NCBI RefSeq assembly: GCF_021390535.1
Contig: NZ_JAJUXG010000007.1
Coordinates: forward strand, 1 to 64,000
DNA: 64,000 nucleotides
Origin: Dyadobacter sp. CY312
GTDB taxonomy: Bacteria; Bacteroidota; Bacteroidia; Cytophagales; Spirosomataceae
Direction of reading: 5' to 3'
Part shown: piece by piece, positions 24,498 through 33,559 of the stretch
Layout: every line of letters starts with the position of its first letter
How positions within the stretch are numbered: the stretch's first letter is position 1
Translations under genes and position numbers: made by a program
The notes under the pieces: model-generated
What the model saw: only the letters and a program-made list of their open reading frames with translations
Databases searched by the model: none
Told to the model about the DNA's origin: nothing

Positions 24498-27400
24498 TTA
24501 GAAGTTGAGATTGATACCAAACATGAGTTTTTTACTGCTTGGATAGCGCGAACTTGAAGTACCGTCGTTCAAGTCAACCTCTGGGTCAACACCTGAAAAT
24601 TTGGTCCATGTGATCAGGTTATCTGCACTTGCGAATACTTCCAGACCGCCAATGTTGTACCGCTGTAAAATGCTTGTCGGGATACTGTAAGTCAGGCGTA
24701 TGTTGCGCAATCTCAGGTAGCTTCCGTCTTCCAGATATCTCGAAGAAGTTTTGTTTGAGTTTCTGTTTCCGTTAACAACAGCTTTCGGGTGCGTTGCAAT
24801 ATCACCAGGTTTTTCCCAGCGTGACCAGCCATCCTGCAACATCATTTTGTTGTAAGTAGGATAGGCACCATCATCATCAAACAGCTCTCTGTTGTAGATG
24901 TAAACTTTATTACCCGATACGAAAGTCAGGAAACCGGAAAGGCTGAATCCCGCATATTTAAATGTATTGGTAATACCGCCTGAGAATTTAGGATTACGTG
25001 TTCCAACATAAACACGTGTAGCGTTGTTATAAACGTTGGTTGTAGTTTCTGTAACCGAACCATCAGTTCCTTTCGTCTGCAAAAGCCAAAGCGGATCGCC
25101 TGTTGCAGGGTCAACACCTTTCCATTCACGCATGAACCAGGATCCAAGTTCATGACCCACTTCAATACGCTGGTTGCCGCTTTCAATCGGTTCGTTTTTG
25201 TTAAGGGCAATAACCTTGTTTCTGTTTACAGAGAAGTTTAAGCTCGTTTCCCAGTTGAAGTCCCCGCGTAGGTTTTTAGTAGTAAGTTCAAGGTCAATTC
25301 CTTTGTTACGTACAGATCCGATGTTTTGTATTTGGGTTGTAAAACCTGTAACAGCTTCCAGAGGTACATTTTGCAGTACATCTTTGTTTAAACGGTTGTA
25401 CAAATCCACAACAAGGTCGATGCGGTTGAAGAAACCAATGTTAATACCGGCATCAAACGTGTGTGCTTTTTCCCATGTAAGGTTTGGATTGGCTTTTCTT
25501 GCAGGAAAACCAGCCGGTAGTCCGGAATACTGAGCGTTGAAGTCATACAAATCCTGCGCTACGAAATCGCCGATGTTTGCATTTCCTGTAACGCCATAAC
25601 TTGTACGGACTTTAAACAAATGTATCTTGTCTTTAAAGCTTGTAAAAAAGTCTTCACTCGAAATGTTCCAGGCAGCTCCCAAAGAATAGAAATTTCCGTA
25701 ACGGTTGTCTTTTCCAAAACGTGAAGAACCATCACGTCTGAATGAACCTGTTACGAAATATTTGTTTTGCAAGTCGTAGTCAACATTGACGAACGCAGAT
25801 GCAAAAGCATTTTTGTTTTTGTAACCTGTTAGTGAAGTTGGTGTTGCAGTTACACTCAGAATATCAAGTGATGGGAAAATACCTTGTCCGATTCCGCCCA
25901 TTCCATCTGTTTTGTTTTGCTGAAATTCAACTCCCAGAATACCTGTAATGTTATGAACACCAAATGATTTTGAAGCATTCAAAAGGTTGGATGTGATAAA
26001 GCTGTTGGTGAATTCGTAGGTATTGGTAAGTGAACCGTTGTACGATTTTCCGTTTGGCGTTCTTGCATCTACATTGGATTCTGCACGGGTGTTACCAATA
26101 GTATATCTGTTGGAGGTAGAAAGCGTCAACCAGTCAAGAATGGAGTATTCCAGTCTCAGATCTCCCATAATATTTGATCCCCGCTGCTGATTGAAGTTGT
26201 ATTGGTTGTTAAACAGAAAGTTACTTCTGTCACGACCATACCAGCCTGTTGTATTGGCATCTACATACTTAATCGTTCCATCCTCATTTCTTGGGCTGTC
26301 CCACGGCAGGTTTATATATCCCTGGTAGAGATAGCCCTGGTCGTTCTGGCGGTTATTGAAAAACGTATTGACACGTGCTGTGACTTTAAGTTTAGAGTTG
26401 ATATCGTGTTCGATATTAGCCCGGAAGTTTACATTTTCATACCCTGTTTTAAGAATAATACCCTGTTCATTGTAATAACTTCCACCCAGATAGAACTTGG
26501 TACGGTCGTTTCCGCCGGATAATGAAAGAGCATGATTGTTGGTTATACCGTTCCGGAAAGTCTGATCAAGCCAATTGTTATTTCCTGGGGTAGCCGGCAT
26601 AAATCTTGATTGATAACCAGCGTATGCTGTCGGGAAATTGTTCGCAGTGAGATACGCATTAATCTGACTTTCAGTTGGGTTAGGGGTAGTGCCGCTCAAC
26701 TGTGTGATGTAGTTGGTACGTTTGGTGTTGTAATCGTTTTGGTACATTCCATTTGTGAAATCATACAATTGCTGCCCGTTCATCACCTCAAAATTTCCAT
26801 TCATTACTTTACTTACACCAGTTGATCCGCTGTAAGAAACCTTCGTCTTTCCTGATCTTCCACTTTTCGTAGTAACAACCACAACACCATTGGAAGCGCG
26901 CGATCCATAGAGCCCTGTTGCCGCTGCATCTTTCAGAATAGAAATGGACGCAATGTCAGCAGGGTTGGCGGTTCCGCCAATCAGTCCGTCAATCACATAC
27001 AGTGGTTCGGCTCCCGCTGTGATTGAACCCGTACCGCGAATACGTACCGCTGGTTCCGTTCCTGGTGCTCCGCTGGCGCTGGACACAACAACACCCGCCG
27101 CACGCCCTTGTAGCATGGTTGCAGTGTTGTTACTGGTGATGGTTTGTAATTCCGATCCTTTTATAACCGATACAGAACTTACCAATTCCGATTTAGAGCG
27201 GCTTGAATATCCGACCACAACAACCTCGTCCAGGCTGGAAACGTCTTCCTGCAAAGTGATCGTGATATTGGTTTGATTATCTACGGCAATAGTCTGGCTT
27301 TTAAAGCCAATGAAGCTGGCTACCAATACATCGGAAGGGCTATTAGAGTTGATACTGAAATTTCCTTCCGCATCTGTCTGCGTTCCTACATTTGTTCCTT

Positions 27401-27590
27401 TGATTAAAATATTAACACCTATCAAAGGTTCTCCTTTTCCATCAATTACTTTTCCTTTCACAGGAACGGCGAGAATGCTGGCAAAACTGCCTGCCGGTGT
27501 AGCGCGGGATAGCGACGGATACATACATAATGTGGAGATCCACAAAATGGCAGTAATTCGACAGTTAATTGGGATAAATTTGCTTTTCAT
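24498..27590 (-). CDS. SusC/RagA-family TonB-dependent outer-membrane transporter
   Basis: The protein has 1030 residues. It starts with a signal peptide (to about residue 30). Next comes a carboxypeptidase-regulatory-like domain (VKGKVIDGKGEPLIGVNILIKG). A TonB box/plug follows (SSLDEVVVVGYSS, then LQGRAAGVVVSSASGAPG and VRIRGTGSITAGAEPLYVIDGL). The long 22-strand barrel closes with MFGINLNF. It imports a bound oligosaccharide or peptide through the outer membrane, powered by TonB. A LacI-type regulator is divergent to it. Two 12-base direct repeats lie in its leader. Confidence 0.97.
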   Translation of the reverse strand: MKSKFIPINCRITAILWISTLCMYPSLSRATPAGSFASILAVPVKGKVIDGKGEPLIGVNILIKGTNVGTQTDAEGNFSINSNSPSDVLVASFIGFKSQTIAVDNQTNITITLQEDVSSLDEVVVVGYSSRSKSELVSSVSVIKGSELQTITSNNTATMLQGRAAGVVVSSASGAPGTEPAVRIRGTGSITAGAEPLYVIDGLIGGTANPADIASISILKDAAATGLYGSRASNGVVVVTTKSGRSGKTKVSYSGSTGVSKVMNGNFEVMNGQQLYDFTNGMYQNDYNTKRTNYITQLSGTTPNPTESQINAYLTANNFPTAYAGYQSRFMPATPGNNNWLDQTFRNGITNNHALSLSGGNDRTKFYLGGSYYNEQGIILKTGYENVNFRANIEHDINSKLKVTARVNTFFNNRQNDQGYLYQGYINLPWDSPRNEDGTIKYVDANTTGWYGRDRSNFLFNNQYNFNQQRGSNIMGDLRLEYSILDWLTLSTSNRYTIGNTRAESNVDARTPNGKSYNGSLTNTYEFTNSFITSNLLNASKSFGVHNITGILGVEFQQNKTDGMGGIGQGIFPSLDILSVTATPTSLTGYKNKNAFASAFVNVDYDLQNKYFVTGSFRRDGSSRFGKDNRYGNFYSLGAAWNISSEDFFTSFKDKIHLFKVRTSYGVTGNANIGDFVAQDLYDFNAQYSGLPAGFPARKANPNLTWEKAHTFDAGINIGFFNRIDLVVDLYNRLNKDVLQNVPLEAVTGFTTQIQNIGSVRNKGIDLELTTKNLRGDFNWETSLNFSVNRNKVIALNKNEPIESGNQRIEVGHELGSWFMREWKGVDPATGDPLWLLQTKGTDGSVTETTTNVYNNATRVYVGTRNPKFSGGITNTFKYAGFSLSGFLTFVSGNKVYIYNRELFDDDGAYPTYNKMMLQDGWSRWEKPGDIATHPKAVVNGNRNSNKTSSRYLEDGSYLRLRNIRLTYSIPTSILQRYNIGGLEVFASADNLITWTKFSGVDPEVDLNDGTSSSRYPSSKKLMFGINLNF

Positions 27591-27597
27591 AGAGTTT

Positions 27598-27627
27598 ATT
27601 GGTGGAATAGATTAGATTGGTGGAATA
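27598..27627 (-). repeat. Direct repeat in the susC leader
   Basis: On the minus strand TATTCCACCAAT occurs twice (27627-27616 and 27609-27598), 18 bases apart, ending seven bases before the susC ATG. Position in the 5' leader suggests a post-transcriptional or translational control site. Confidence 0.5.
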
Positions 27628-27697
27628 TTATTCTTCGAAAATTGGTATTTGTAAAATTAAATCTAATTTTTATAAAAACAACTAAGTTTGAATAAAA

Positions 27698-27740
27698 GTG
27701 TTCGAGCACGCAATGTGATATCTAATTGGTGTTCGAGCAC
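27698..27740. promoter_or_regulatory. Paired operator-like sites in the susC-lacI intergenic region
   Basis: GTGTTCGAGCAC occurs exactly twice, at 27698-27709 and 27729-27740. The centres are 31 bases apart, about three helical turns. Each copy is a near-palindrome around a central TCGA, as expected for a LacI-family operator with a central CG. Confidence 0.6.
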
Positions 27741-27852
27741 ACTAAAACTTGAAATAGTGGCGAAAGCTATGTATTATTTTTTATAATTATATAAATAGTG
27801 CTAAAAAATATTTGGATAATGATTGTAAAATATCAGATACAAAAGGGTATTT

Positions 27853-27888
27853 TTTGTGTCTGATGTCTTTATAATTGTACTACTTTTG
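27853..27888 (+). promoter_or_regulatory. Promoter of the LacI-family regulator gene
   Basis: TACTTTTG (27881-27888) is an exact TAnnTTTG match and TTTG lies at 27853-27856. The 24-base spacer is slightly long for Bacteroidota promoters. Confidence 0.5.
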
Positions 27889-27930
27889 GAGATTTAGGGG
27901 ATGTTTCCCGAAACATAAAGCGCTTATTGG

Positions 27931-28995
27931 GTGAAAAAGAAAATAATCCGGATCAAGGATATTGCAGAAAGGGCAGGAACGTCGAAAGGGACTGTCGACC
28001 GGGTGTTGCATAACAGGGGCAGAGTTGCTGACGATGTACGCGAGAGGATATTAGAAATTATAAAGGAGCTTAACTACGAGCCAAACCGCATTGCGCAGTC
28101 TCTCAAGTCACAACGGACGTACAATATTGCAGCACTTATTCCAGACCCGAATGAAGATTCCTACTGGGAGGCACCACTAAAAGGCATAGAAAAGGCAGAG
28201 AAGGAACTGAGGCAATACGGGATCAATATTACACGGTACATTTTTACGCCTCACGACGAACATTCGTTCAACGCGAAGGCAAACGAAGCAACCCGTGAAA
28301 ACCCGGATGGTGTTCTCATTGCTCCCATTTTTTACAAGGAGGCTTTGCCATTTTTCAAAAACTGGAAGAGTCTCAATATACCATACGTGTTGTTTAACAC
28401 GCAGATAGAAAGCGTAGAACCGCTTTGCTACATTGGGCAGGATTCATACCGAAGCGGCTCGCTTGCCGCCAAAATTTTAAGCTTCGGCTTGCCAGAACCT
28501 TGTACTTTGCTGGTATTACACATCAATGAAGACATTCCAAATTCTGCGCACTTGATCACGAAAGAAGAAGGATTCCGGAACTTCTTCAAGCAAAATGGCA
28601 GAGCAGAGCGTTATAAGGTAGTCAGTAAGGATATCAATTTCTACGAGGGCGGTGTCATCGATGGTCATCTGGATGCTATCATCAAAAAAGAATCCGGAAT
28701 TGCCGCCATATATGTTACCAATTCCAAGGCATTTGAAGTAGCGGCCTATCTTGAAAAACTTGGCAGAAAAGACATTAAACTGATCGGTTACGATTTGCTT
28801 GCTCCGAATCTGGACTACCTCAACAAAGAAACCATTCATTTTTTGATCAATCAGAATCCGCTCGGGCAGGGTTACTGGGGTATACACCAGTTGGCCAATC
28901 ACCTCATATTTAAGCAGGAAGTGGCCCCAATAAAATTCCTTCCACTTGATATTATCACGAAGGAAAATCTGGATTATTATCTTGATCCGGCTTAA
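27931..28995 (+). CDS. LacI-family transcriptional regulator
   Basis: The protein has 354 residues from a GTG start; no in-frame ATG lies upstream. Residues 6-60 are the LacI helix-turn-helix (IRIKDIAERAGTSKGTVDRVLHNRGRVADDVRERI, then the hinge NRIAQSLKS). Residues about 65-350 form a sugar-binding-protein-like effector domain (NIAALIPDPNEDSYWEAPLKG, PDGVLIAPIFYKEA, IKLIGYDLL, FLINQNPLGQGYWG). Such proteins often control an adjacent uptake locus, here the divergent susCD, probably through the repeated GTGTTCGAGCAC sites. The inducer is unknown. Confidence 0.92.
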   Translation: MKKKIIRIKDIAERAGTSKGTVDRVLHNRGRVADDVRERILEIIKELNYEPNRIAQSLKSQRTYNIAALIPDPNEDSYWEAPLKGIEKAEKELRQYGINITRYIFTPHDEHSFNAKANEATRENPDGVLIAPIFYKEALPFFKNWKSLNIPYVLFNTQIESVEPLCYIGQDSYRSGSLAAKILSFGLPEPCTLLVLHINEDIPNSAHLITKEEGFRNFFKQNGRAERYKVVSKDINFYEGGVIDGHLDAIIKKESGIAAIYVTNSKAFEVAAYLEKLGRKDIKLIGYDLLAPNLDYLNKETIHFLINQNPLGQGYWGIHQLANHLIFKQEVAPIKFLPLDIITKENLDYYLDPA

Positions 28996-29026
28996 TAACC
29001 TTCAATTGGGTCTGAAATAACCTAAC

Positions 29027-29071
29027 AAAAAAACTGCCATTGACTTTTGAAAAGCTAATGGCAGTTTTTTT
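29027..29071. terminator. Bidirectional terminator between lacI-type gene and M1 peptidase gene
   Basis: AAAAAAACTGCCAT (29027-29040) pairs perfectly with ATGGCAGTTTTTTT (29058-29071). T-runs exist on both strands, so it can stop both convergent transcripts. Confidence 0.9.
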
Positions 29072-29092
29072 GTGTTTCAATTTCGGTTAATC

Positions 29093-31684
29093 TTAAAACT
29101 CACCAAACTGGCTGTACATTTCTTTTAATTTAGGCTCGGTCTCTTTGGCTCTGATGTCTTTTCGCAGGGATGTAACTCCCTGAATGTCGGTTAGCAGGCC
29201 GAGTACCTGAAACGCTCCAAACCTGACAAAATACGCTGGATTGTTACGGGCAATACCTTCCAGAACCGGAATACTTTGTCGTTGGACATCCTGTTTGGAT
29301 TTGATGAGATACTTTCCAAAAACCTGTAAAAAGTTGTATTTGTCGGTCGGTTTCATCCGCTTCATTTTGTCGAGAAACCAGTTGTAACGTTCCGGTTCAG
29401 CCAAACCTGCGTAATAGTTGCCGACAGAAGTAACGATGGCATCATTGGGTGAATCCTCAAATCGGGCCGATATTTCCTTGGCGTCAGAAGGTTGTCCCAT
29501 CAGATACTTCTCAATTGCTACAGATACCACCTGATAGGAGCTGTCTTCCAGCGCCTGACGGTAAATACTGTCGCTGTTATTGTCGCCGTAAGAGGCAAGG
29601 GTAATGATGGCTTCCGAACGCACCTGTGGATGAGGATCGAGGCGGGCTCTGTCTTGAATAATTTTTTCCACATTTACGAATCCTTCTCCTTCATATTCTG
29701 AGAAGTTAGAAATGGCCATTTGTCGGAGTTTCCAGAACGGGTCGTTCATTGCCCGGATCAGTACACCGCGGGCCGTAGTGTCCGCCAACTTCCCTTCCAG
29801 TTGCGCGAGTGCCTCATATTTTGGCAGAAAATCGTCGCTATTTGTATATTGAAAAGCCATTTCATTACGTTGCTTTTCATGTTCTATAAGCCCCAAAAGC
29901 TGAGATTCAGCATCAAACAGAACCAGATCAGGCTTTTTGGCAGCGGGAAACTCAAATGTTTGGTTTGTTTTGTCAAGAACGATGTCATATCTGTTCTTCT
30001 TGCCTGCTACCCAAACGTCCACTTTCAGCGGTAAACGGTAGATGGTGGACGCAAGCGTATCCTGAGTCTGTTTCACTTTCAGAATTACCTTGTTGGAAGC
30101 GAATTGCTGATCAACTTTTATTTGTGGATGCCCCGGTCTGTGAAACCATTGATCAAAAAACCAGTTCAGATCTTCGCCGGTTACTTTTTCAAATGACATA
30201 CGCAGGTGGTCAATCTCTGCGGTACCAAAGGCGTGATGTGTGAGATAATGCTTTAATGAGGCAAAAAATGCGTCGTCGCCGGTGTATTTACGCAGCATAT
30301 GCAGTATCCTGCCACCTTTTGCGTAGGAATGGCTGTCGAACATGTTTTCGGCATCTTTATAAAAATACCGGATCATAGGTTCCTTTTTGGTTTCCGCTTC
30401 ACCGAGATATTGCTTCATCTCCTGAAGATTTCCCCAATCAGCTTCATTTTTTCCGTTATTGTATTCGCTCCATAAATATTCGGCATAGTTCGCAAACGAC
30501 TCATTGAGCGGCAGCTGTCCCCATTCTTCACAGGTTACATAGTTACCAAACCATTGATGCGCCAGTTCATGGGCAATAACAGCATCTGAATTTCCGTCTA
30601 TTAAAGAGCGGGTGTCATTCTGAACTGATTCTTCATGCGTGGTAGCCGTCGTATTTTCCATTGCACCAGCTACAAAGTCTCTCACGACAACCTGTGCGTA
30701 TTTTTCCCACGGAAATTCAATTCCGAACATGTTAGAGAAGAAACCGATCATTTCAGGCGTGCGGCCAAATATGGCATGGGCGTCGCCGCCATATTGAGGT
30801 TCCACATAATAGCTGAGTTCCATGCCGTTTGGCATCATATCCTTCGCCACGGCGAATTCACCTACGGCCATCATGACCAGATAGGGGGCATGCGGCAGGC
30901 TCTGTTTCCAGTGATCTGTACGTAATCCTTTTTTATTTTCCTGATCTACAAGCAGCCCGTTGGACAGTGTTTTGTAAGTACTATCTACGGTAATGAAAAT
31001 ATCCTGCGTGAATTTTTGGTTGGGTGCGTCAATGGTTGGGAACCAGCAAGAGCTGCCCTCCGTCTCACCATGTGTCCAAACTTGTTTTGGTTTGCCTTCG
31101 TCCATGCCATCAGCATTGATAAAGTAAAGACCTTTGTCGGATGGGTGGTCGCCGGGTTGGTCGCGCAAAATATCATTCGGGCGCGCGACGTAGGTTATTC
31201 TTACAAAACCTTCGTCGTGTTTTGTATAGTTTTTACCCAGTTTGATGTTAAGCTTCCGCTTGTCGTACGTGTACTCCAGCTTTTTAAGAACCCGCTTATT
31301 AACGTCGGCAGTGGAGGCCGAGCCGTAATCTGCAAGGCTATCCAACAGTACCACTTCCTTAATATCAAATCCCTTTGCATCCAGTTCCAGTGTATTTTGT
31401 GGATAAAAGTGTGGAGAGAATCTGATGATGGCGGTTGCCGGGACCTGTTGCCGCTGCCAATCAAAACTTACATCGAGTCTTGTGTAAAGAATGTTGTTTT
31501 TTATTGTTCTTTCCGGACGGTAGGGGCCTTTTGGGGAAATCATTCCGGGAACTCTTCTGTACAGCGTATCTGGAAGGCTGGTGTGCGCGTATGCCTCAGG
31601 CCCAGGAGCCACGCATAACATTATTATTCCAAAAATTGCACGGATGCTGTTCTTTATAAAACTGTAACTCATTTTAAGGGTCAT
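29093..31684 (-). CDS. M1-family metallo-aminopeptidase with HEAT-like C-terminus
   Basis: The protein is 863 residues from ATG 31684; an upstream TTG at 31729 is less likely because it would precede the signal peptide (to about YAHT). The gluzincin site is complete: GAMEN (about 340-344), HELAH (372-376) and the third zinc ligand Glu395 in LNESFANYAEYLW. The last third reads as HEAT-like helical repeats (WKLRQMAISNFSEYEGEG, HPQVRSEAIITLASYG). These exported enzymes trim N-terminal residues from peptides. It is a single-gene unit on the minus strand. Confidence 0.94.
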   Translation of the reverse strand: MTLKMSYSFIKNSIRAIFGIIMLCVAPGPEAYAHTSLPDTLYRRVPGMISPKGPYRPERTIKNNILYTRLDVSFDWQRQQVPATAIIRFSPHFYPQNTLELDAKGFDIKEVVLLDSLADYGSASTADVNKRVLKKLEYTYDKRKLNIKLGKNYTKHDEGFVRITYVARPNDILRDQPGDHPSDKGLYFINADGMDEGKPKQVWTHGETEGSSCWFPTIDAPNQKFTQDIFITVDSTYKTLSNGLLVDQENKKGLRTDHWKQSLPHAPYLVMMAVGEFAVAKDMMPNGMELSYYVEPQYGGDAHAIFGRTPEMIGFFSNMFGIEFPWEKYAQVVVRDFVAGAMENTTATTHEESVQNDTRSLIDGNSDAVIAHELAHQWFGNYVTCEEWGQLPLNESFANYAEYLWSEYNNGKNEADWGNLQEMKQYLGEAETKKEPMIRYFYKDAENMFDSHSYAKGGRILHMLRKYTGDDAFFASLKHYLTHHAFGTAEIDHLRMSFEKVTGEDLNWFFDQWFHRPGHPQIKVDQQFASNKVILKVKQTQDTLASTIYRLPLKVDVWVAGKKNRYDIVLDKTNQTFEFPAAKKPDLVLFDAESQLLGLIEHEKQRNEMAFQYTNSDDFLPKYEALAQLEGKLADTTARGVLIRAMNDPFWKLRQMAISNFSEYEGEGFVNVEKIIQDRARLDPHPQVRSEAIITLASYGDNNSDSIYRQALEDSSYQVVSVAIEKYLMGQPSDAKEISARFEDSPNDAIVTSVGNYYAGLAEPERYNWFLDKMKRMKPTDKYNFLQVFGKYLIKSKQDVQRQSIPVLEGIARNNPAYFVRFGAFQVLGLLTDIQGVTSLRKDIRAKETEPKLKEMYSQFGEF

Positions 31685-31748
31685 AACCTTTTCGGGTTTG
31701 GACGTAAAGTTGAAGCTGTTCAAATTCAATCAGTTTAAGTTTTAGCTA

Positions 31749-32975
31749 CTAAACCCTTGCAGACAAGCCTGTTTCTGCCGCTCTTCTTGCCGGGATGTAA
31801 GATACTGCCAGGGTTATGATAACGATTATAGCACCAGTGAAGAATATGTCTCCCCAAATTAATTTAACAGGGTAGGCATCCACCAGTGAACTTGCCATAC
31901 CCATCGAAACCAGTCCGTATTTCATCTGCAACCAGCAAAGCCCCGTTCCGGATATAAGCCCTGCCAGTGCTCCCGTAAATGCAACAATAGCACCTTCTGC
32001 AAGAAAAATATTTCTTATCAGTGAAGGTGTTGCACCCAATGCGTATAACATCGAAACATCTTTTTTCTTTTCAATGGCAAGCATACTGAGCGAGAAAAAA
32101 ATGTTGATAGCCGCCACCATAATAATAAGTGATAACGTAACCGCTACGAACAGCTTTTCTATACGTATCGCCCTTAACAAATCAGCGTTTAACGAATCCC
32201 GGTCTTTCACTACAAAATCCTTGCCGAGCTTTTGCCCAAGTGCTTTGCTTACCTTCTGTTCTGAATATCCTGGTTCAGTCTGGATTTCAAGCGCAGAACG
32301 TTGTCCCTGATATTGCATGAGGGATTCCACAATAGCCAGTGGAGCTATAATGTAATCGTCGTAGCGCGTTTCTATGAAAAACACACCTCCCGGTCTGATC
32401 GGTATCTGATTAAAGGCATCCGGCGAAGTCAGATTCAGCGTTTTGGTGCCTGAATTGGGATAAAGCAGTTCAATAGGAGTCAGTATCTCGGCAAGAGAAA
32501 TAGACAAAGCATTGCGAACACCTTCAGCTACGATGGCATATGGCGTTCCATTGGATCCATATAACCTTAAAGAGCCCTCAATCAGTGCAGAATCGAGTTG
32601 ACCACGTTTGGTAAAACTACTGTCAACGCCTTTGATCCTGATAATGGTTTGCTGATTGCCATAACGAGCCAATGCGTTGTCCTCTATCACCTGGGTAATC
32701 ACTTTAACGCCGTCGACTGCCTTTATAACATTTAAGAGAGAGTCGGGGACAGCAAAGCGCTTTCCTTCAAAAGGCATAATTTTGACATCCGAATCGAAGG
32801 TCTTGAAAATTTGTCTGTTAAGATCCTCCATGCCGTTGAACACAGAAAGCACAACAACCATAGCCATCGTTCCTACACCTACACCTGCCATGGCAATGCG
32901 GGCGATGAGACTGATAAAACTGCGTTTGCTGCGTGAAAAGAAGTATCTTTTTGCTATCCGGTAAGAGAGATCCAT
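31749..32975 (-). CDS. LolC/LolE-type ABC transporter permease
   Basis: The 408-residue protein has the MacB/FtsX topology. One N-terminal helix (ISLIARIAMAGVGVGTMAMVVVLSVFNG) precedes a large periplasmic domain (about 50-270). Three C-terminal helices follow (LFVAVTLSLIIMVAAINIFFSL, IVAFTGALAGLISGTGL, IFFTGAIIVIITLAVSYIPA). The motif ALGATPSLIRNIFLAEG is the cytoplasmic coupling helix. It fits the lipoprotein-release permease group. It follows rbfA after 18 bases, an order I regard as common in this phylum. Its ATPase partner could be the lone LolD-like protein at 2563-3225. Confidence 0.9.
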   Translation of the reverse strand: MDLSYRIAKRYFFSRSKRSFISLIARIAMAGVGVGTMAMVVVLSVFNGMEDLNRQIFKTFDSDVKIMPFEGKRFAVPDSLLNVIKAVDGVKVITQVIEDNALARYGNQQTIIRIKGVDSSFTKRGQLDSALIEGSLRLYGSNGTPYAIVAEGVRNALSISLAEILTPIELLYPNSGTKTLNLTSPDAFNQIPIRPGGVFFIETRYDDYIIAPLAIVESLMQYQGQRSALEIQTEPGYSEQKVSKALGQKLGKDFVVKDRDSLNADLLRAIRIEKLFVAVTLSLIIMVAAINIFFSLSMLAIEKKKDVSMLYALGATPSLIRNIFLAEGAIVAFTGALAGLISGTGLCWLQMKYGLVSMGMASSLVDAYPVKLIWGDIFFTGAIIVIITLAVSYIPARRAAETGLSARV

Positions 32976-32993
32976 TGTCAGATTTTAGTCAGC

Positions 32994-33377
32994 TCAATTA
33001 GATTCTTCGTCGTCGTCCGGAGATGCAGGAGGAATTACCAGATCGGAAAACAGAAGATCCATTTTCGCCGCGTACTCCGCCGTATCATCGATGTAAAATT
33101 GTAAATGAGGTACAATCCTTAACTGGTGTCGAACTCTGTCGGCAAGCTTCTGGCGAAGGAATTTTGTATTTTCCCGAATCGTTTCCAGAAGAAAATTCTT
33201 GTTTTTATCAGGTAAAAAACTCAGATATGCTCTCGCTATTCCAAGATCAGGTGTGACCCTCACCGCAGTAATTGTTACGAACGAGCCGCTTGTTATATGC
33301 TGTGCGTCTTTCTGGAAAATTTCACCCAGATCTTTCTGAATCTGTCTCCCTACCTTTTGCTGTCTTTTTGATTCCAT
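32994..33377 (-). CDS. rbfA: Ribosome-binding factor A
   Basis: The 127-residue protein shows the RbfA KH-type fold: RQQKVGRQIQKDLGEIFQKD, then VTITAVRVTPDLGIARAYLSFLP and LRIVPHLQFYIDDTAEYAAKMDLLF. RbfA helps mature the 3' and 5' ends of 16S rRNA in the small subunit, notably in the cold. It is the first gene of a two-gene unit with the LolC/E permease. Confidence 0.96.
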   Translation of the reverse strand: MESKRQQKVGRQIQKDLGEIFQKDAQHITSGSFVTITAVRVTPDLGIARAYLSFLPDKNKNFLLETIRENTKFLRQKLADRVRHQLRIVPHLQFYIDDTAEYAAKMDLLFSDLVIPPASPDDDEESN

Positions 33378-33486
33378 TTCTTGCTATACGGATTTGCTGT
33401 TTGAGTGAAATTTGCTTTTGCGAATTCTTACTTTCAACCTTTTACCCGCCATTTCATATTTAAATAACCACAAATATCCATACTTA

Positions 33487-33520
33487 TTTTGTTTTTGTAG
33501 AACCCGGCGTTGTAATTTCG
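33487..33520 (+). promoter_or_regulatory. Probable promoter of the GT-C-like membrane protein gene
   Basis: TTTTG (33487-33491) and TAATTTCG (33513-33520, one mismatch to TAnnTTTG) are 21 bases apart. The gene then begins at the TTG at 33560. Confidence 0.45.
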
Positions 33521-33559
33521 TGAAAGTTATTCTGACAGGATACATAACCAACACATTTC

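Noticed and set aside
27698-27740. Two identical 12-mers considered as a CRISPR remnant
   Set aside because: Only two copies, 12 bases long, near-palindromic and in a regulator promoter region; no cas genes.
31016-31618. 200-residue open frame opposite the M1 peptidase gene
   Set aside because: It is antisense to the N-terminal part of a clear M1 peptidase and has no coherent domain.
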